Below are positions 10,965-22,950 of a stretch of DNA of 64,000 nucleotides, one piece after another. Position 1 is the stretch's first letter. Each line of letters starts with the position of its first letter. The DNA is taken from positions 12,698,468 to 12,762,467 of the forward strand of contig OZ036005.1 of the NCBI GenBank assembly GCA_964035015.1, given 5' to 3'. The DNA is from Corallium rubrum (Eukaryota; Cnidaria; Anthozoa; Scleralcyonacea; Coralliidae). Below the pieces are notes generated by a model that did no database searches, was not told the origin of the DNA, and saw only the letters and a list, made by a program, of their open reading frames with translations. The position numbers and the translations under genes were made by a program.

Positions 10965-12500
10965 CCACGTTGTTGGAATGGTCGGATAAAAGTTTCTGAA
11001 AACAAGTTAATGGTTGTTGCATGGACGATTTCATATTCAGACGAGGCAATTTATATGGCCAACATGTCGTACCTATCATTAAATACGGCTATTTTCCCAG
11101 ATGATTGGAAACTCGCTAAAATAACGCCAATTTACAAAAGCGAACAAAAAACAGACTGTGGAAATTACAGACCTATTTCAGTCATTTCAAGTGTTGCAAA
11201 AATCTTCGAGAAAATTGTCTACCAACAATAGACAAATTTTCTAGAAGCAAACAACGAAATAGCAGATCATCAATCTGGCTTTCGGGCCCAACACTCAACC
11301 GAAACAACTCCTTCATTCTACAAATAACTGGCTAGTTAATATGGACAAGGGAATGATTAATGGAATATTATTCCTAGATTTAAAGAAAGCTTTTTATACG
11401 GTGGACCACGAAATACTGTTATTCAAACTCGAATGCTACGGTATACGAGGTTCAGCACTAAAATGGTTTCAATCCTACCTTTATAACAGGAAACAAATAT
11501 GTAAACTAAACCACACTGTCAAATACTCGAAACATTAGTTGCGGCGTCCCACAAGGATCGAATCTTGGCCCACTACTCTTTCTTATCTACATAAATAATT
11601 TGCCTAGATGTTTGCGAACGACAGAAGCCTCCATGTTTGCAGACGATACAAGTATGTCCTGTGACGGTCTATCATCAGACATTGAGAGTAAATTAAATTC
11701 TGACATAAACAATGTTCAAAATTGGTTAATTGCCAACAAATTAACACTAAATAAAGAAAAAACAGAATGTATGATTATTGGATCAAGACAGCGTTTAGAA
11801 CAAATCGACAACAGTCTAGAGATAAAAATTAATTGGTCATCTATTATGATGCTGAGAACTTTTTTGTCACGGACCCGTTTGATGTGATGATTTCCAAAAT
11901 GGGCAGAACACATCGACGAACAATGTAAAAAGATTTCCAAAAGCATAGCCCTTTTAAGAAAGGCAAAACCTTATTTTGTTTCGCAAGGTGTTCTCATAAC
12001 TATGTATAACTCACTTGTGCTTCCTCATTTTAATTACTGTTCTACCATCTGGCATGAGGGTAACATAATTGACAAATTGTCGAAATTACAAAAGAGAGCT
12101 GCACGTGTTATAACTAACTCAAATTATGAAATTAGATCCTCTGAAATATTTGAAACCCTCAAATGGAAACCAATTAAAGCTATTCTCGACAATCGTGAAT
12201 TGACTATGATTTTCAAAGCCTTAAAGGATGTAACTCCAGAATATTTAACACAGTTATTCAATACTTGTAATAACAATAATTACCAGCTACGAAGCAATAA
12301 CTTAAAATTCTATTTGCCCAAGCCCAGAACAAATTTTCTTAAAAAAAGTTTTTCCTATCGAGGTGCTGCGTCTTGGAACAGAATACAGATAGACAAACTA
12401 CAGAAGATTAACTCTACAGTATTGTCTATGAATATTACTCGAAAAATACTTGACGACCTTTTTTAATGTATATAGATTATTTAGCTTTTGAATCCTTTTA
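10965..12500 (+). pseudogene. non-LTR retrotransposon (CR1/L2/Jockey-type) RT and C-terminus, frameshifted
   Basis: Reverse-transcriptase motifs appear in order across several frames: IFPDDWKLAKITPIYKSE with NYRPISVIS (motif 1); [12 protein letters not shown] after an in-frame TAG near 11230; [18 protein letters not shown] (motif A, catalytic D); CGVPQGSNLGPLLF (motif B); MFADDTSMSCD (motif C, FADD catalytic pair); then the thumb and C-terminal region (YNSLVLPHFNYCSTIWH, KLQKRAARVITNSNY, SFSYRGAASWNRI) ending at TAA 12464-12466. The endonuclease domain is absent, so the copy is 5'-truncated. At least four frame changes or stops show it is dead. It shares the same overall order as the LINE at 36579-38851 but is a distinct subfamily. 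Confidence 0.85.
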
Positions 12501-12910
12501 GTGTTTATGTAAATAACTGTATACTATTAATTGTAGTTATCATTCATTTCGTTTCTATCCGGCATTCTGATTGGTTAATTTACCTGCAAATAACTGAGTG
12601 CAAATAATTTTCTGCTGCAAATAATTTTATGAGCATGCGCACTAGCGGTAACACTGCTGACGGCAAATAATTTTCGTAAACATGGCGGCTAGTTCTTCAG
12701 CTATCCGAGGAAATAATCGAGAGTATTTGGAAGCATCCATAACGACAATATACTTCAGAAAAGAAATAGTTCAAAGGAAGTTTTAGTGAGATAAAAAGCA
12801 AGACTCGTGCCAACAAAAAGTAAGTTTTACGAAGATTTTAGTATGCCGAAGACAGAGAGAAGAGTGACGATCTCTTACTTCAGGCATTTCAAATTTTGAA
12901 CTATTTTATG
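12501..12910. other. no gene recognised; probable left part of a repeat
   Basis: Contains TCTGATTGGTTAAT and three scattered copies of GCAAATAATTTT, words related to the palindrome that follows (GGCAAATAACTAG). It may be one end of the same mobile element. Confidence 0.4.
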
Positions 12911-13073
12911 AATGATAAATCAATTATTGAACTCGTCTATCGCAAAATATCATGATTTGTCAGTGTCTCGCTACTAGTTATTTGCCTCTGCCTTCGGCAT
13001 CGGCAAATAACTAGTAGCTCGCCACTGACAAATCATGATATTTTGCTCCGACTCGTCCAATAATTGATAAATA
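12911..13073. repeat. near-perfect palindrome of about 160 bp with TTCGGC centre
   Basis: TCATGATTTGTCAGTG, CTCGCTACTAGTTATTTGCC and their complements GGCAAATAACTAGTAGC, CACTGACAAATCATGA face each other around TCTGCCTTCGGCATC. The outer arms (AATGATAAATCAATTATTG / CAATAATTGATAAAT) continue the symmetry. It can extrude as a cruciform or form a long RNA hairpin. Probably a palindromic MITE. Confidence 0.75.
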
Positions 13074-13850
13074 TTCGTGTACGAAGAGGAAATTTTGTGG
13101 TTCTCTCAATGTAGAATCATAAAGTTTTTTCTTCATATTCTTTAAAATATTTTTCCTATGTGTAAATGAAAGGTCACCGTGTTTAAATAAGTTTAATAAT
13201 AATAATTTAATAATAATCTAGCTTGGTAAACTGACAAGACTGTGCGTTGCCAAACAGAAATGGATATAATCTTCTAAGAAGACAAAGTACGTTAGCTTCG
13301 TGGTCAAGCAACAGTAATGTAAAAAAGCCTTTGGTATTCCACGAGCGAAATATGCTATTAAATGTTAGCATATTGTCGATGTAGATGACGAATAGTCAAA
13401 TGTCAGTGACAGGCTATGTTGAGAGCGTTAACTGGCAAGTCTATAATACAGTATTAATGGAGTAAAATTGTATGCCGCAGTTGTCAATGTCATGCAAAAT
13501 CTGTGTCATGAATGTGCAAACAGTTATTCTACCTTTTACTGCATGTATGCATATGTCTTGCAGAACAATTAATGTAGGACATCTTTTTCATTCATTTAAA
13601 GCAGTAATACTACATATGCCTGTTATCTCAAGCGATTTCCTTTACCTTCTAACTAGAATACTAGATTGCATTATTGTTTGGCAAATTGTTGTAACGAAGA
13701 AATTTAAATACTGTATTAGTCAATTAAGTCAAATTTTGTGTGTTGTTAGTTATGCTAATTTGATTGGTCTACTTAAAGCTTTACTACCATACTTTATGAC
13801 TATAGTTGTTAGTACCATAGCTTTAATATTCAATCGATTAGCGCACTGCC
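13074..13850. other. no gene recognised
   Basis: AT-rich sequence. The open frame at 13472-13969 (165 codons, Cys/Ile/Leu-rich) runs into a 5S-SINE and has no domain I recognise, so I treat it as chance. Confidence 0.4.
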
Positions 13851-13854
13851 GATT

Positions 13855-14050
13855 AGCGCACTGCCTTTCACCACTGAGGCCCGAAGTAAAGCCCAGTTGG
13901 ATTGAGTTAGTATTTGAATGGGTGACCATGAACCTGTCAGGGTTAGGAACTCATGCCAGGTATGAGTAAAGTTGTTAGTGCTTAGCCTTCTGTGCTTTGC
14001 TGGCTTTACTCTGAGTTGATGAGTTCTTTTTTTAACGTTAAGACACAGCA
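13855..14050 (+). mobile_element. 5S-rRNA-derived SINE-like fragment (copy 1)
   Basis: AAGCCCAGTTGGATTGAGTT followed by AGTATTTGAATGGGTGACCA closely follows the internal-promoter half of 5S rRNA (...GTTAGTACTTGGATGGGTGACC...). Two similar elements sit at 22950-23275 and 33270-33640 on the opposite strand. Degenerate. Confidence 0.6.
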
Positions 14051-14539
14051 TGGCCTGTCAGCCTAGCCAATTTTGTCAAAAATTTTGTTCAGCTCTAGAT
14101 CTGAATGCAAGGTTGTTACAACTATAGAATTCTATCAATTTTCTCAAGAATCTGTTAAGCTTTGAATACAAAGTTGTTACAAGTACACAGTTGCATCATT
14201 GTTTTTACCATATTAGCTATATGCAATAAACGCAGTAGATGCGTCCACGCCTGGGCGTGCCTATTTTTAATAGAGCCTTCGACGACTTGATTCAGCGGAC
14301 ACAAACATTGGTGTGTTTGAAATCTCCCTTTCGACCAATCAGAACGGTCAATTTTACAGGGGCTCCTAGCGCTGTATTTGACGCCGCAGAAGGCAATTGC
14401 CTCGGAGCGAGAATGACTCGATTCAACAAATCGTCCCATTGACTTATGTAGTGTAAGAAAATCGTGAAAATGTCTTTTCATGTTTCTGATTCTGAAATAT
14501 TGTATATCATATACCCCATTATTCACGTTTATCTCGATT

Positions 14540-15515
14540 TTCCCCCCGGCAATCTCTGGCTCAAATTACGATTACTCCCCATCTTGCAGAAACAACTTCT
14601 CAACAACCTCTTCACACGTTCTCTGTAGTTCGTATTGTAGGCTATGTAATTAAATTATTGGGTTTATATTAGGCATGGTGATAGATTATACAGACAACGC
14701 AGTACAGCATAGATGTCTGGACTAGGAGTTGTCTCCATAAAATCGGCGCAGATCTTTTGAACTATATCATGGGAATTTGTCCAACTACGAAAACTAATGC
14801 ATGTGAATAGCAACAACATTTTTGTAAGCTTCTTCTTGTTTGATATATCTTGCGGCTGTCCAGTTGTTTGGCTGCAAATATTTTTCGTTACATAAACACC
14901 TATATAATTATCTTCCCGAAGCAAAATGCTATGACGGCTATAGGAACGAAAATAGTCACAATGTACCAAACGGAAATGTACATGAAGTAAAAACTTACTG
15001 GTGTTTTTGTTGCCAGTCCCATCACAACACGCAGGGGACGTTAGCACGAACACGCTTATCTAAATCACGCAGATCGCAATCTTCGCGCACCGTTTGGTCA
15101 ATCTTCGCTTTATTTTCATCGGGTGAACCAAAGCATTGTAGCGTTGAGTTGCTAACAAAGTCAGTGTAATTATTGATGAAATTGTCGCGAAGAAAATGTA
15201 TAAAACAATAAAACTACATTCCAGTTCTGTGAAGATTTCTATGTCCAGCACAATAATGATAGAACAAGGTTTACTTATAAGCATGAAGATAAAGTCAGAA
15301 ACGGCAACGCTGGACAGAAGCAAGTTGGTTGGATTTCTCATTGGTTTGTTTTTCCAAACGACCAGAATAGCCAGTAGATTACCGACTGCACCAAGTACAT
15401 CCAAAAGAGCGTAAATTGCTACCAGTGTGCAAATGCGTCGTTCGTAGCGTAGAAAGGCCGGACTCCCTTGCCGTTGTTCAGTCTGTCATTGTGGTGCTCA
15501 GCGTTGAGCTAAGAA
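14540..15515 (-). pseudogene. rhodopsin-like GPCR pseudogene (paralogue of the 24-kb and 31-kb genes)
   Basis: Read on the minus strand, it aligns block by block with the intact receptors: NSTL-like N-terminus (~15515), LLDVLGAVGNLLAILVVW (TM1), KNKPMRNPTNLLLSS and VSDFIFML (TM2), TLLATQRYNALVHPMKI (end of TM3), KRCAKIAICVI (start of TM4) to a stop at about 15060. Then, after lost or frameshifted TM4-TM5 sequence, IGVYVTKNICSQTTGQPQDI (ICL3), KKLTKMLLLFT (TM6), CLYNLSPCLI (TM7, NPxxY destroyed), and YNTNYRERVKRLL with a tail to ~14540. Multiple frameshifts and stops; clearly non-functional. It is the only family member on this strand outside the duplicated block. Confidence 0.85.
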
Positions 15516-16473
15516 TATTTACAAAGCAGCAAGTTTAATAGTCCAGTTTAATAGTCTTGCCTTCATGACACTATCTATAACACTGATACGTTAGTTGATA
15601 TGTCGTTATATTATACAACAACCTTAGAAAAACAAACAATCTGATTGGCTAAGAACCATGCGTTATTAAAGTACACATGCACAGCTGACGTAACGAAGTC
15701 GTTTTATAAAATAATATAATTTGTTTTATAAAAAAATTGATAAAATTACGTTTGAAGATGCAACTTGGTAAAAAATAAAGTGTATTTCAACTGTCTGAGG
15801 ATTACACCTATCACTCAATGATGAGAGACACGGCCATCAAGTCGTTGTCCGACGACACAGACATACTAAAATTTTCGGCAAATACGGTCATTTAATACCC
15901 TTGTCTCCGGCGCACAACGCTATCTACTCCACAGCTTCAGAAATTTTCTGATACAATTTCCATTCCTCTTCATGGAAATACTGTTCAGCCATACAAATCC
16001 AGGAGATATCAGTCGTTGTCAACAAGATTTCCAAACACAGAACATATAATTTCGCTGGTTAGTACGCGTGCTTCTCGGCCTTCTCAAACGAAACATGCTT
16101 TCCCAGCTGAATTTGCAGCATAAGAAGCGTCTAAATATACGTGTGGGACAGCAAGATCCCGTCCAGAAGAACTAATCTGTTCGTTCGTTCGATATATATT
16201 TTGGCTAGAAATGTCGACGAAGTTTGAATAAACTTTCAATTTGTCATGATCGTGATTTGCATAAATTATACGTGACGTAACCGGAAGCTGGAAAATTAGC
16301 CAATCAGGACAGTCTTATTTCTTCTGTCACCCAATCAGATTGGTTTATTTGTATAGATCAATTATGACGTAATTAATCCTGAATTGCAAATGTTATCTCC
16401 TTTTCAGTAGCCCTACGCTTCGACGATTCAGAAATATCAAACATTTCTTATTAAAATAATAAAATTTGATGTA
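15516..16473. other. no gene recognised; possible transposon remnants
   Basis: No coding frame supported. ATCTGATTGGCTAAG (15643) and CCCAATCAGATTGG (16331) face each other and may be remote ends of a DNA element, but I cannot show matching termini. Confidence 0.35.
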
Positions 16474-16610
16474 GTGTACTGTAATAACGCACAGAAGACG
16501 TCCCGTCCCAGCGTGTAAACAACAACAGTCACGCCACTCGACTGCTTCTCGTGGCGTACTTTTTTGTTCTTTACACGCTGTGATGTCATCTGTGCGTTAT
16601 TACAGTACAC
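16474..16610. mobile_element. MITE with GTGTACTGTAATAACGCACA termini
   Basis: GTGTACTGTAATAACGCACA at the left faces TGTGCGTTATTACAGTACAC at the right, exact over 20 bases. Inside, CAGCGTGTAAA faces TTTACACGCTG. 137 bases, no coding capacity, near-perfect arms suggest recent activity. Confidence 0.8.
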
Positions 16611-16702
16611 GCACGGAAAAATGTCATCTATTTGTTAACAACACAATATTTTCATTAAAATGAACTAATGCACGTCAGTGCGTCATTACTTTGCCCGTAC
16701 AC

Positions 16703-16833
16703 TGTTACGAATTAACACGCGTGACCTTCACGCGTGTAGTCATGTGACTTGTAATTTTACACGTTTTGGTGATAACATTGAAAACGAGTGTAGAAGTTGA
16801 TGTTTATGACTACAGAATCCACAAAATCAAACA
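16703..16833 (+). repeat. 5' LTR of the BEL/Pao element (internally deleted)
   Basis: Starts TGTTACGAATTAACACGCG, contains GTCATGTGACTTGTAATTTT, and ends ACAAAATCAAACA. It matches the 3' LTR except for an internal block missing after ACACGTTTTGGTGA. Confidence 0.85.
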
Positions 16834-16851
16834 TGGTCCTTCGACACGGAT
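16834..16851 (+). other. primer-binding site of the BEL/Pao element
   Basis: TGGTCCTTCGACACGGAT follows the 5' LTR immediately. TGGTCCTTCGARCCGGAT-like sites are the usual PBS of many BEL elements as I recall them, so it is one or two bases off. Confidence 0.65.
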
Positions 16852-16879
16852 TTTGAGATGCCTTTGAAGCAAAAACAAA

Positions 16880-18190
16880 CGAATCCGAAACGTACAAAGA
16901 ACCTTCGTGACGAAGACAATCCAGGGAATCAACGAATTTTTGGACGATTTTGACGCTTCATTGTCAAACACAGAGAAACTGAGAAAATGGAGGATTACCC
17001 TGGACGAGAAGAAGAACATCTTAAATAAACTTGACGAAGCTATAATCAACGAAATTGCAGTCGAGAAAATAGACGAATAGATCAACGAAGCCAGCGGATT
17101 TGCCGAAGGCATCAACCGAACCAAAGCGAAAATCGACATCGCTTTGGAAGCGAGCGATATTAAAGAGGAAAACTGAAGATGCAAGTCAGGTACGAACAAA
17201 TAACCCTTCTTAATTAACAAGTAACGTAGATCCGAGTAACATTGTCTCCACCATCCATGATTTAACCCCGAAGTTACAAGCAAAACTTCAGAAATTAACC
17301 CTAGCAAGATTTTCAGCGAATCCACAAAATGGCAGTCATTTTGGGACAGTTTTGAGTCAGCAGTGGACAACAACAAGAGTATATCTTCAGTAGATAAATT
17401 CAACTACCTGCATAAAAGGACTGTTAGACCGGTCCGCTGTTTCAGCCATTACTGCACTTTCATTAACCGGGGAAAACTACGAAACAGCTATCGATATATT
17501 GAAGAAGCGCTTCGCCAATCCACTGTTGTTGATTTCATCTCATATGGACGCGCTTTTGAAACTTCACTCTTCGACCTCCTCCACTGACGACACAATCGAA
17601 AGCCATATAAGAAGTCTACAAAACCTAGGAGTAGAATCTTAATCGTATGGAAGTTTACTGGCCCCAGTAGTAATGAGCAAGATACCAGAAGAAATGAGAC
17701 TGATTGTCAGTCGGAAATTCGCACGTCGGAAGAAGCACGGGAACGTTGCTTTCATATGCGATCATCGAGCCTGAAGAACCTCTTAAACGCCATAACACCT
17801 GTATAAAGCAAGATTCGACCACTTCAGCCTTGTTTGTTGACAACCGCCAAAAAGATTCGATCCCATCACAGTTACTTGCACATATTGTCAAGGTCAACAC
17901 TTATCAGCTCGGTGTAATATTGTCTCTTACGTAGCAGCTCGTCGAGAAATCCTAAGGAGAAAAGGTAGATGCTTTAATTGTCTTAGATCAGCACATATTG
18001 TACGAGAATGCCCATCCGAGAGTAATTGTTTGAAATGTAAATAGCGACATCACACATCGTTGTGTGAAAAGAAAGAAAACCTTCGCAATGGAAACGACAA
18101 CAAACCGCCTAGTGTCAATGAAACAGAACAAAACAAAACACTGACCCAAGCACTGACCGACGTGATGCAAGTACTTCCACGTTGTTTATA
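16880..18190 (+). pseudogene. BEL/Pao gag (frameshifted)
   Basis: Pieces of gag occur in different frames: INEFLDDFDASLSNTEKLRK near 16930; LPKLTL-type core reading LTLARFSANPQN, and FWDSFESAVDNNKSISSVDK near 17340-17400 (capsid-like DUF1759 region); LKKRFANPLLL near 17500; then zinc knuckles CFNCLRSAHIVREC and CLKCK(stop)RHHTSLC near 17975-18065. Stops at 17078, 17638 and 18042 and several frame changes show the gene is dead. Gag would package the element RNA in virus-like particles. Confidence 0.75.
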
Positions 18191-18224
18191 ATTCGAACAC
18201 TGCAGTACTCTTACAAATTGCGAC

Positions 18225-18720
18225 AGCCAACGTTTATCGTCCAGACAACGACAACAAGATAAGTAATGTTCGAGTAATATTTGATTCTTGCAATCAACGA
18301 TCCTATGTTAGCCAACGATTGTCGAACCGACTGAAATTGCCTGTAATCGGACACGATAATTTGCTTATCAAAACATTTGGTGAAGAATCAGCCCGTTTGA
18401 GAGCTTGTCAACTGGTCCAGATAACTGTGCAGACCATCGATGGGATGACCTTGTATATTAATGCCTACACTGTTCCTGTAATATGCAGTCCTCCAAGTAA
18501 CCAGTATATACAGTCGGCCACAGCAAAGTATCCTTATTTGAGAGGAATAGATTTTGGCAGAGAGCAGAGACCACAATCAACTCCAACGACGAAATCTACA
18601 TCCTGATTGGCGCTGACGATTATTGGAGTTTCATAACAGGGAACACAAGACGGGGGGAGAATCCAAGCCCAGCAGCGGCAATCCAGACAAAGCTTGGGTG
18701 GGTGTTATCAGGCCCAGTCG
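18225..18720 (+). pseudogene. BEL/Pao aspartic protease and linker
   Basis: VIFDSCNQRSYVSQRLSNRL is the BEL-type protease start (D-S-C in place of D-T-G, then a conserved RSYVS), followed by LLIKTFGEESA and YTVPVICSPPSN. The frame stops at 18604-18606 and continues in another frame with ILIGADDYWSF and KLGWVLSGPVV, a conserved BEL segment between protease and RT. Decayed. Confidence 0.8.
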
Positions 18721-20640
18721 TCTCTGAGAATACAGTACAAGAATCCACAGTCAACTTGAGCTCAAACCATGTTCTCAATGTCGTAACAGAGATTCGTGAA
18801 GCAGATCAGCTGAATGATATCAAGGAGCAGCTGTCCAAGTTCTGGGATCTGGAAACCATAGGAATAACCAATGATATGATAAACCATCTGTTTACGATAA
18901 ATTCAAGTCAGATGTCAAGTCAAATGGAGAACGCTACAAAGTTAGTTTCCCGTTTAAAGAAGATCATCCAGCATTACCAGATAACTACGTGCCAAGTAAG
19001 AAAAGATTATCCTCACTAATTCGTTGCCTTCGGCGAAAACCAGATGTCTTGCAGCAGTATGAGAATGTTATTCAAGATCAGCTGAAGAGTGGTGTGAAAG
19101 AGTGAACATGAAAGAAATTCCTCAGCCAGGACAGGTTCACTACCTCCCTCACAAAGAAGTCTTACGATCAGACAAGGATACAACCAAGCTACGTGCTGTC
19201 TTTGACGCCTCCGCAAGAGCCAATGGTCCAAGCCTAAATGACTGTTTGTATGTTGCACCTCCACTTTCACCACTTCTCTATGATATCATGCTATGATTTA
19301 GGGTCCATAAGATAGCCTTAACAGCAGATATTGAAAAGGCTTTCCTCAACATCGCTATTTCTCCAAGGCACCGAGATTTCCTGCGATTCTTATTGCCACA
19401 AGATCCAATGAACGAGGACTCTCAACTTGATTGTTTTCGATTCACTCGTGTAGTGTTTGGCGTCAACTCCAGTCCATTCATCTTGAATGCAACCGTACGA
19501 CACCACCTGGATTCCTACCAGCAGTCTGATCCTGAGTTTGTTGCAGACGTCTTGAGATCATTGTATGTTGATGACTATGCTTCTGGATCGAGTGAAACAA
19601 TCTCAGCCCTCAACTTGGCAAAGAAGATACGGACACGGTTTCAGCACGGTGGTTTTAACATGCGAAAGTGGCTGTCTAACTCTCAGGAATTAATGATCAA
19701 CATCGCCACCGAATTCAGTGAAGAAAACAGCAAACCAGAAGAAGAGCCTAGAGTCGATCCACTAAATCAACCAAGCCCAGATCCACAACCAGAGTCTCAG
19801 TCAAAGTCAAAAGAAATCCATAAAGTGCTTGGCATGCAGTGGAAGAACCAAGAAGATTTGCTCGTGTTTGAATTTTCTAGCATCCTAGAAAGTGCAGAGA
19901 AAGAAATGGTACTGACTAAAGGTTTAATTCTGAGCACAAGAACTAGATTTTATGACCCCTTAGGTCTCATAGCACCGTTAACAGTTCTTCTCAAGATAAT
20001 GTTCCAACAACTTTGCAAGAATGACGTGGAATGGGACGACAGCCTTGATCAACCATTTCAAGACCAATGGGGAAGCTTTCTCAACAATTTGAAGCAAGTT
20101 CGTGAATTGTCAGTCGAACGTTGTTATTCCAAAGACATAGAGGAGCAAGAAATTAATTCGATTGAAGTACATGGTTTCGGAGACGCCTCGAAAGAAGCTT
20201 ATGGAGTCTGCATTTATCTTCGCTACGAATGTAACACGAACACGTTCTGTAGACTGAATACTTCAAAGATACACGTTGCTCCGATGAATTCACAAACTAT
20301 TCCGAGATTGGAACTACTAGCGTGCCTAGTCACAGCAAGATTGATGAGTCGAGTACAACAAACCTTAAGAAATGTCGTGAACGTAGATCGCTTATGCTGC
20401 TGGACCGATTCCAGTGTTGCCTTAGCCTGGATAAATGCCACAACGAAAGAATACCGACCATTTGTTCAGAATCGAGTGACGGAGATTCGAAAGTTGATTC
20501 CTCCAGGATCATGGAAGCACTGTCCCACACAAAGCAATCCAGCAGACATCGCATCAAAGGGAGCATTTGCAAAGGATCTAGCCAACAACGCAAAGTGGTG
20601 GAAAGGCCCCGAATTTTTTACAAAACTTAGAAGTGAATGA
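18720..20640 (+). CDS. BEL/Pao reverse transcriptase - RNase H (partly intact)
   Basis: The N-terminal part (18720-19390) is broken by stops and frame changes but shows KLRAVFDASARANGPSLND (motif 1/2 region) and, across a TGA-adjacent frame, KIALTADIEKAFLNI (motif A, catalytic D). The open frame 19393-20640 (415 aa) starts FRFTRVVFGVNSSPFIL (motif B), then LRSLYVDDYASGS (motif C, YVDD catalytic pair), the thumb (STRTRFYDPLGLIAPLTVLL), and RNase H with HGFGDASKEAYGVCIYLR (catalytic D), PRLELLACLVTARL (catalytic E) and CWTDSSVALAWI (catalytic D). It ends before the integrase. The ATG at 19393 is not the real start. Confidence 0.85.
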
Positions 20641-22315
20641 CCACAGCTGACAACGAATGCCCAATCAAACAAAGCCGATGAAGAATTAAAGAATTCTCCG
20701 AAAGTGAAACAAGTTCAAACCAATGTGAACCTTACAACGGACGAATTCTCGGGAGAGATAACGAAGATAATTGATCCTGAAAGATATAGCAGAATCAACA
20801 AATTATTCCGAGTGACAGCCTATGTGATGAGATTTGTCAACACTCTGAAAGCCAGGAAATCAAGGAATTAAGCCCCTGAAGGTGAACTCACGTCAAGTGA
20901 ACTACAGGTTGCTGAAAAGATCTGGTTTAAGGATGTCCAAACTACGATTAAGAAAGCAAACAAGTTTAATCAGATGAGAGCATCATTGAAGTTGATTGAA
21001 GATGAAGATGGAATATTAAGATGCCATGGTCGGTTACAGAACGCCCCAGTGGACATCGAGTCAAAGTGTCAATATTACTTCCTGACAAAAGTCATCTTAC
21101 CAAACTGATCGTCTGCATGGCAATGTCATCAACTCGTAATGCACAACGGAGTTCGAGAAACGTTAATTCAGCTGAGAACGAAGTTTTGGATCGTGAGTCG
21201 TGAGAGGTCGCCAAGTCGTAAAGAAGATAATCAAAGAATGCGTCGCCTGCCAGAAGATAGAAGGGAAATCGTATGGTGTACCATGTGCCCTCCTTTACCA
21301 CCCTTTCGACTCACCGATGAATTCGCCTTTACTAGAATTGGTCTTGACTATGCTGGTCCATTGTTCGTTAAGGACATTTACACCAACGAAGAAATGAACA
21401 AAGCTTACATTGCGCTCTACACATGTGCCAGCAGCCGAGCCCTACACCTTGATTTAGTTCCTGACATGTCGTCACAAGCCTTCTTGCGCAGCTTTAAACG
21501 TTTCATTGGAAGAAGAGGAATTCCTGCCAACGTTTTATCTGACAAAGCGAAAACGTTCAAGAGTGCCGAAGTGGACGAATACACCAGATCCCTTGGAGTG
21601 AAATGGAACTTCAATGTTGAAGGAGTCCCATGGTGGGGAGGGTTTTTTGAGCGTATGGTGAAATCAGTGAAACGTTGCCTCAAGAAAGCCATAGGAAGAG
21701 CGAAACTTACATACGAAGAACTATTGACTGTGCTGATAGAAGTAGAAGCAGTTTTAAACTCACGTCCGCTGACGTACGTATACGATGAAGCAACAGAAGC
21801 CTTGACACCATCCCATCTAGTCCTTGGAAAACGTCTCTTGAGAACTGCTAAGAGTCGCAACCTTGAAAATTTAACAGAAGTAGATCCGAAAAAAAAGAAA
21901 ACGAAAAAAAACGACGAACGACGCGAAATACTGAAACGATCGAGAGAAACACTTGGGGTTGGTTTTGAACCATTTCTGGAACAGATGGCGTAAAGAGTAC
22001 CTAACGGAACTGGGAGAGCACCACAGACAGAGCGGCAGAAGTGGAAAGACAGCCGAGGTTGGAGATGTGGTTTGCGTTTACGAAGACAAGATACCCCGAC
22101 AGTTATGGAAGTTAGCAAAGATTACATGTCTTATCGTTGGAAGAGATGGGAACGTCAGAGCTGCAGAGTTGAAAGTATGTGATAAGTCGGGAAAAGTGAT
22201 AGAGATGCGACGACCACTGCAAAAGTTATTTCCATTGGAAGTGAAAACCTTTAACAAGGGCGAACAAGAATTTCCTATTGCATTTATTGAACACACTAAG
22301 ATAGAGAACTCTTAG
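20640..22315 (+). pseudogene. BEL/Pao integrase and C-terminal domain
   Basis: The N-terminal zinc-binding region is broken (LRCHGRLQNAP, MHNGVRETLIQLRTKFWI, then KKIIKECVACQKIEGKSYG in another frame). The catalytic core in 21139-21993 has the D-D-E triad: IGLDYAGPLF, VLSDKAKTFKS and WGGFFERMVKSVK. The middle motif normally reads SDNAK; here N is K. NSRPLTYVYDEATEALTPSH follows. A lysine-rich insertion at about 21887-21920 (KKKKTKKNDE) is absent from the duplicate copy. After a frame change, YLTELGEHHRQ and VGDVVCVYEDKIPRQLWKLA form the integrase C-terminal domain (DUF5641-like), stopping at 22315. Confidence 0.85.
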
Positions 22316-22349
22316 AAGTTATTGTTTATGTTGATAGACTTCCTGTCCA

Positions 22350-22409
22350 TCAAGTGGGGGGTGGGGGTGTGTGTTATGAATTAACACCCGTTCGTTGGGG
22401 GGCGGGGGG
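22350..22409 (+). other. polypurine tract region of the BEL/Pao element, with a partial LTR-start repeat
   Basis: AAGTGGGGGGTGGGGGTGTG is followed by a short LTR-like start (TGTTATGAATTAACAC at 22371) and a second G-rich tract ending directly at the LTR (GGGGGGCGGGGGG at 22397-22409). The PPT would prime plus-strand synthesis. Confidence 0.6.
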
Positions 22410-22594
22410 TGTTATGAATTAACACGCGTGACCTTCACGCGTGGAGTCATGTGACTTGTAATTTTACACGTTGTTGTTGATTGCACTTGGCAGTTCATGC
22501 CTTCGAAATGTACGACCGAAAGATTGAGTCATTAAACACTGAAAACGAGTGTAGAAGTTGATGTTTATGAGTACAGAATCCACAAAATGAAACA
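22410..22594 (+). repeat. 3' LTR of the BEL/Pao element
   Basis: 185 bases, TGTTATGAATTAACACGCGT to ACAAAATGAAACA. Followed by TACCCCTAAAGAGCG, which also follows the LTR at 28520, showing that host flank was duplicated with it. Confidence 0.85.
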
Positions 22595-22950
22595 TACCCC
22601 TAAAGAGCGTTTAGTGATATTTTTAATTTGAAAATGGCAAAAAGTCAACTCTATAAGATTAAAAACGAGATACTATGGGGAGTATTAGAATTTAAAAAAT
22701 TAATTACAAAGGCGCCGCTTTTTGTCATAAAGTTGAGACGCGGCTATATATATGTATAAAGTATAGCAGCTGGACAAATATCTGTCAACCCGGTTTTGTT
22801 TTGTTTTTAATACTGAACTTTTTATGTGATCAGATGTGGCCATGGCTGACAACTCTCTAATGTTCACCAGAGTGTGAAGTATATCCGCTACATCCAGCCT
22901 TCGATGCAGGCTTTGATCAGTCTCTCCGCGTTTTGCCAGTAGCCCAAGTG

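Larger units (their letters stand above)
16703..22594 (+). mobile_element. BEL/Pao LTR retrotransposon, decayed
   Basis: Full structure, about 5.9 kb: 5' LTR (16703-16833), PBS, gag, aspartic protease, reverse transcriptase, RNase H, integrase with C-terminal domain, polypurine tract, 3' LTR (22410-22594). LTRs start TGTTA and end AACA. The 5' LTR lacks about 54 bases present in the 3' LTR. Gag and integrase carry frameshifts and stops; the RT-RNaseH frame (19393-20640) is still open. Its 3' part has been duplicated to 27168-28520 together with flanking host DNA. Confidence 0.9.

Noticed and set aside
13472..13969. 165-codon ORF, Cys/Leu/Ile-rich
   Set aside because: Runs into a 5S-SINE fragment, has no recognisable domain and lies in AT-rich sequence; better explained by chance.
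21417..22118. 233-codon minus-strand ORF opposite the BEL integrase (and 224-codon twin at 27386-28060)
   Set aside because: Antisense shadow of the integrase frame; both copies open only because the sense strand is conserved by recent duplication.
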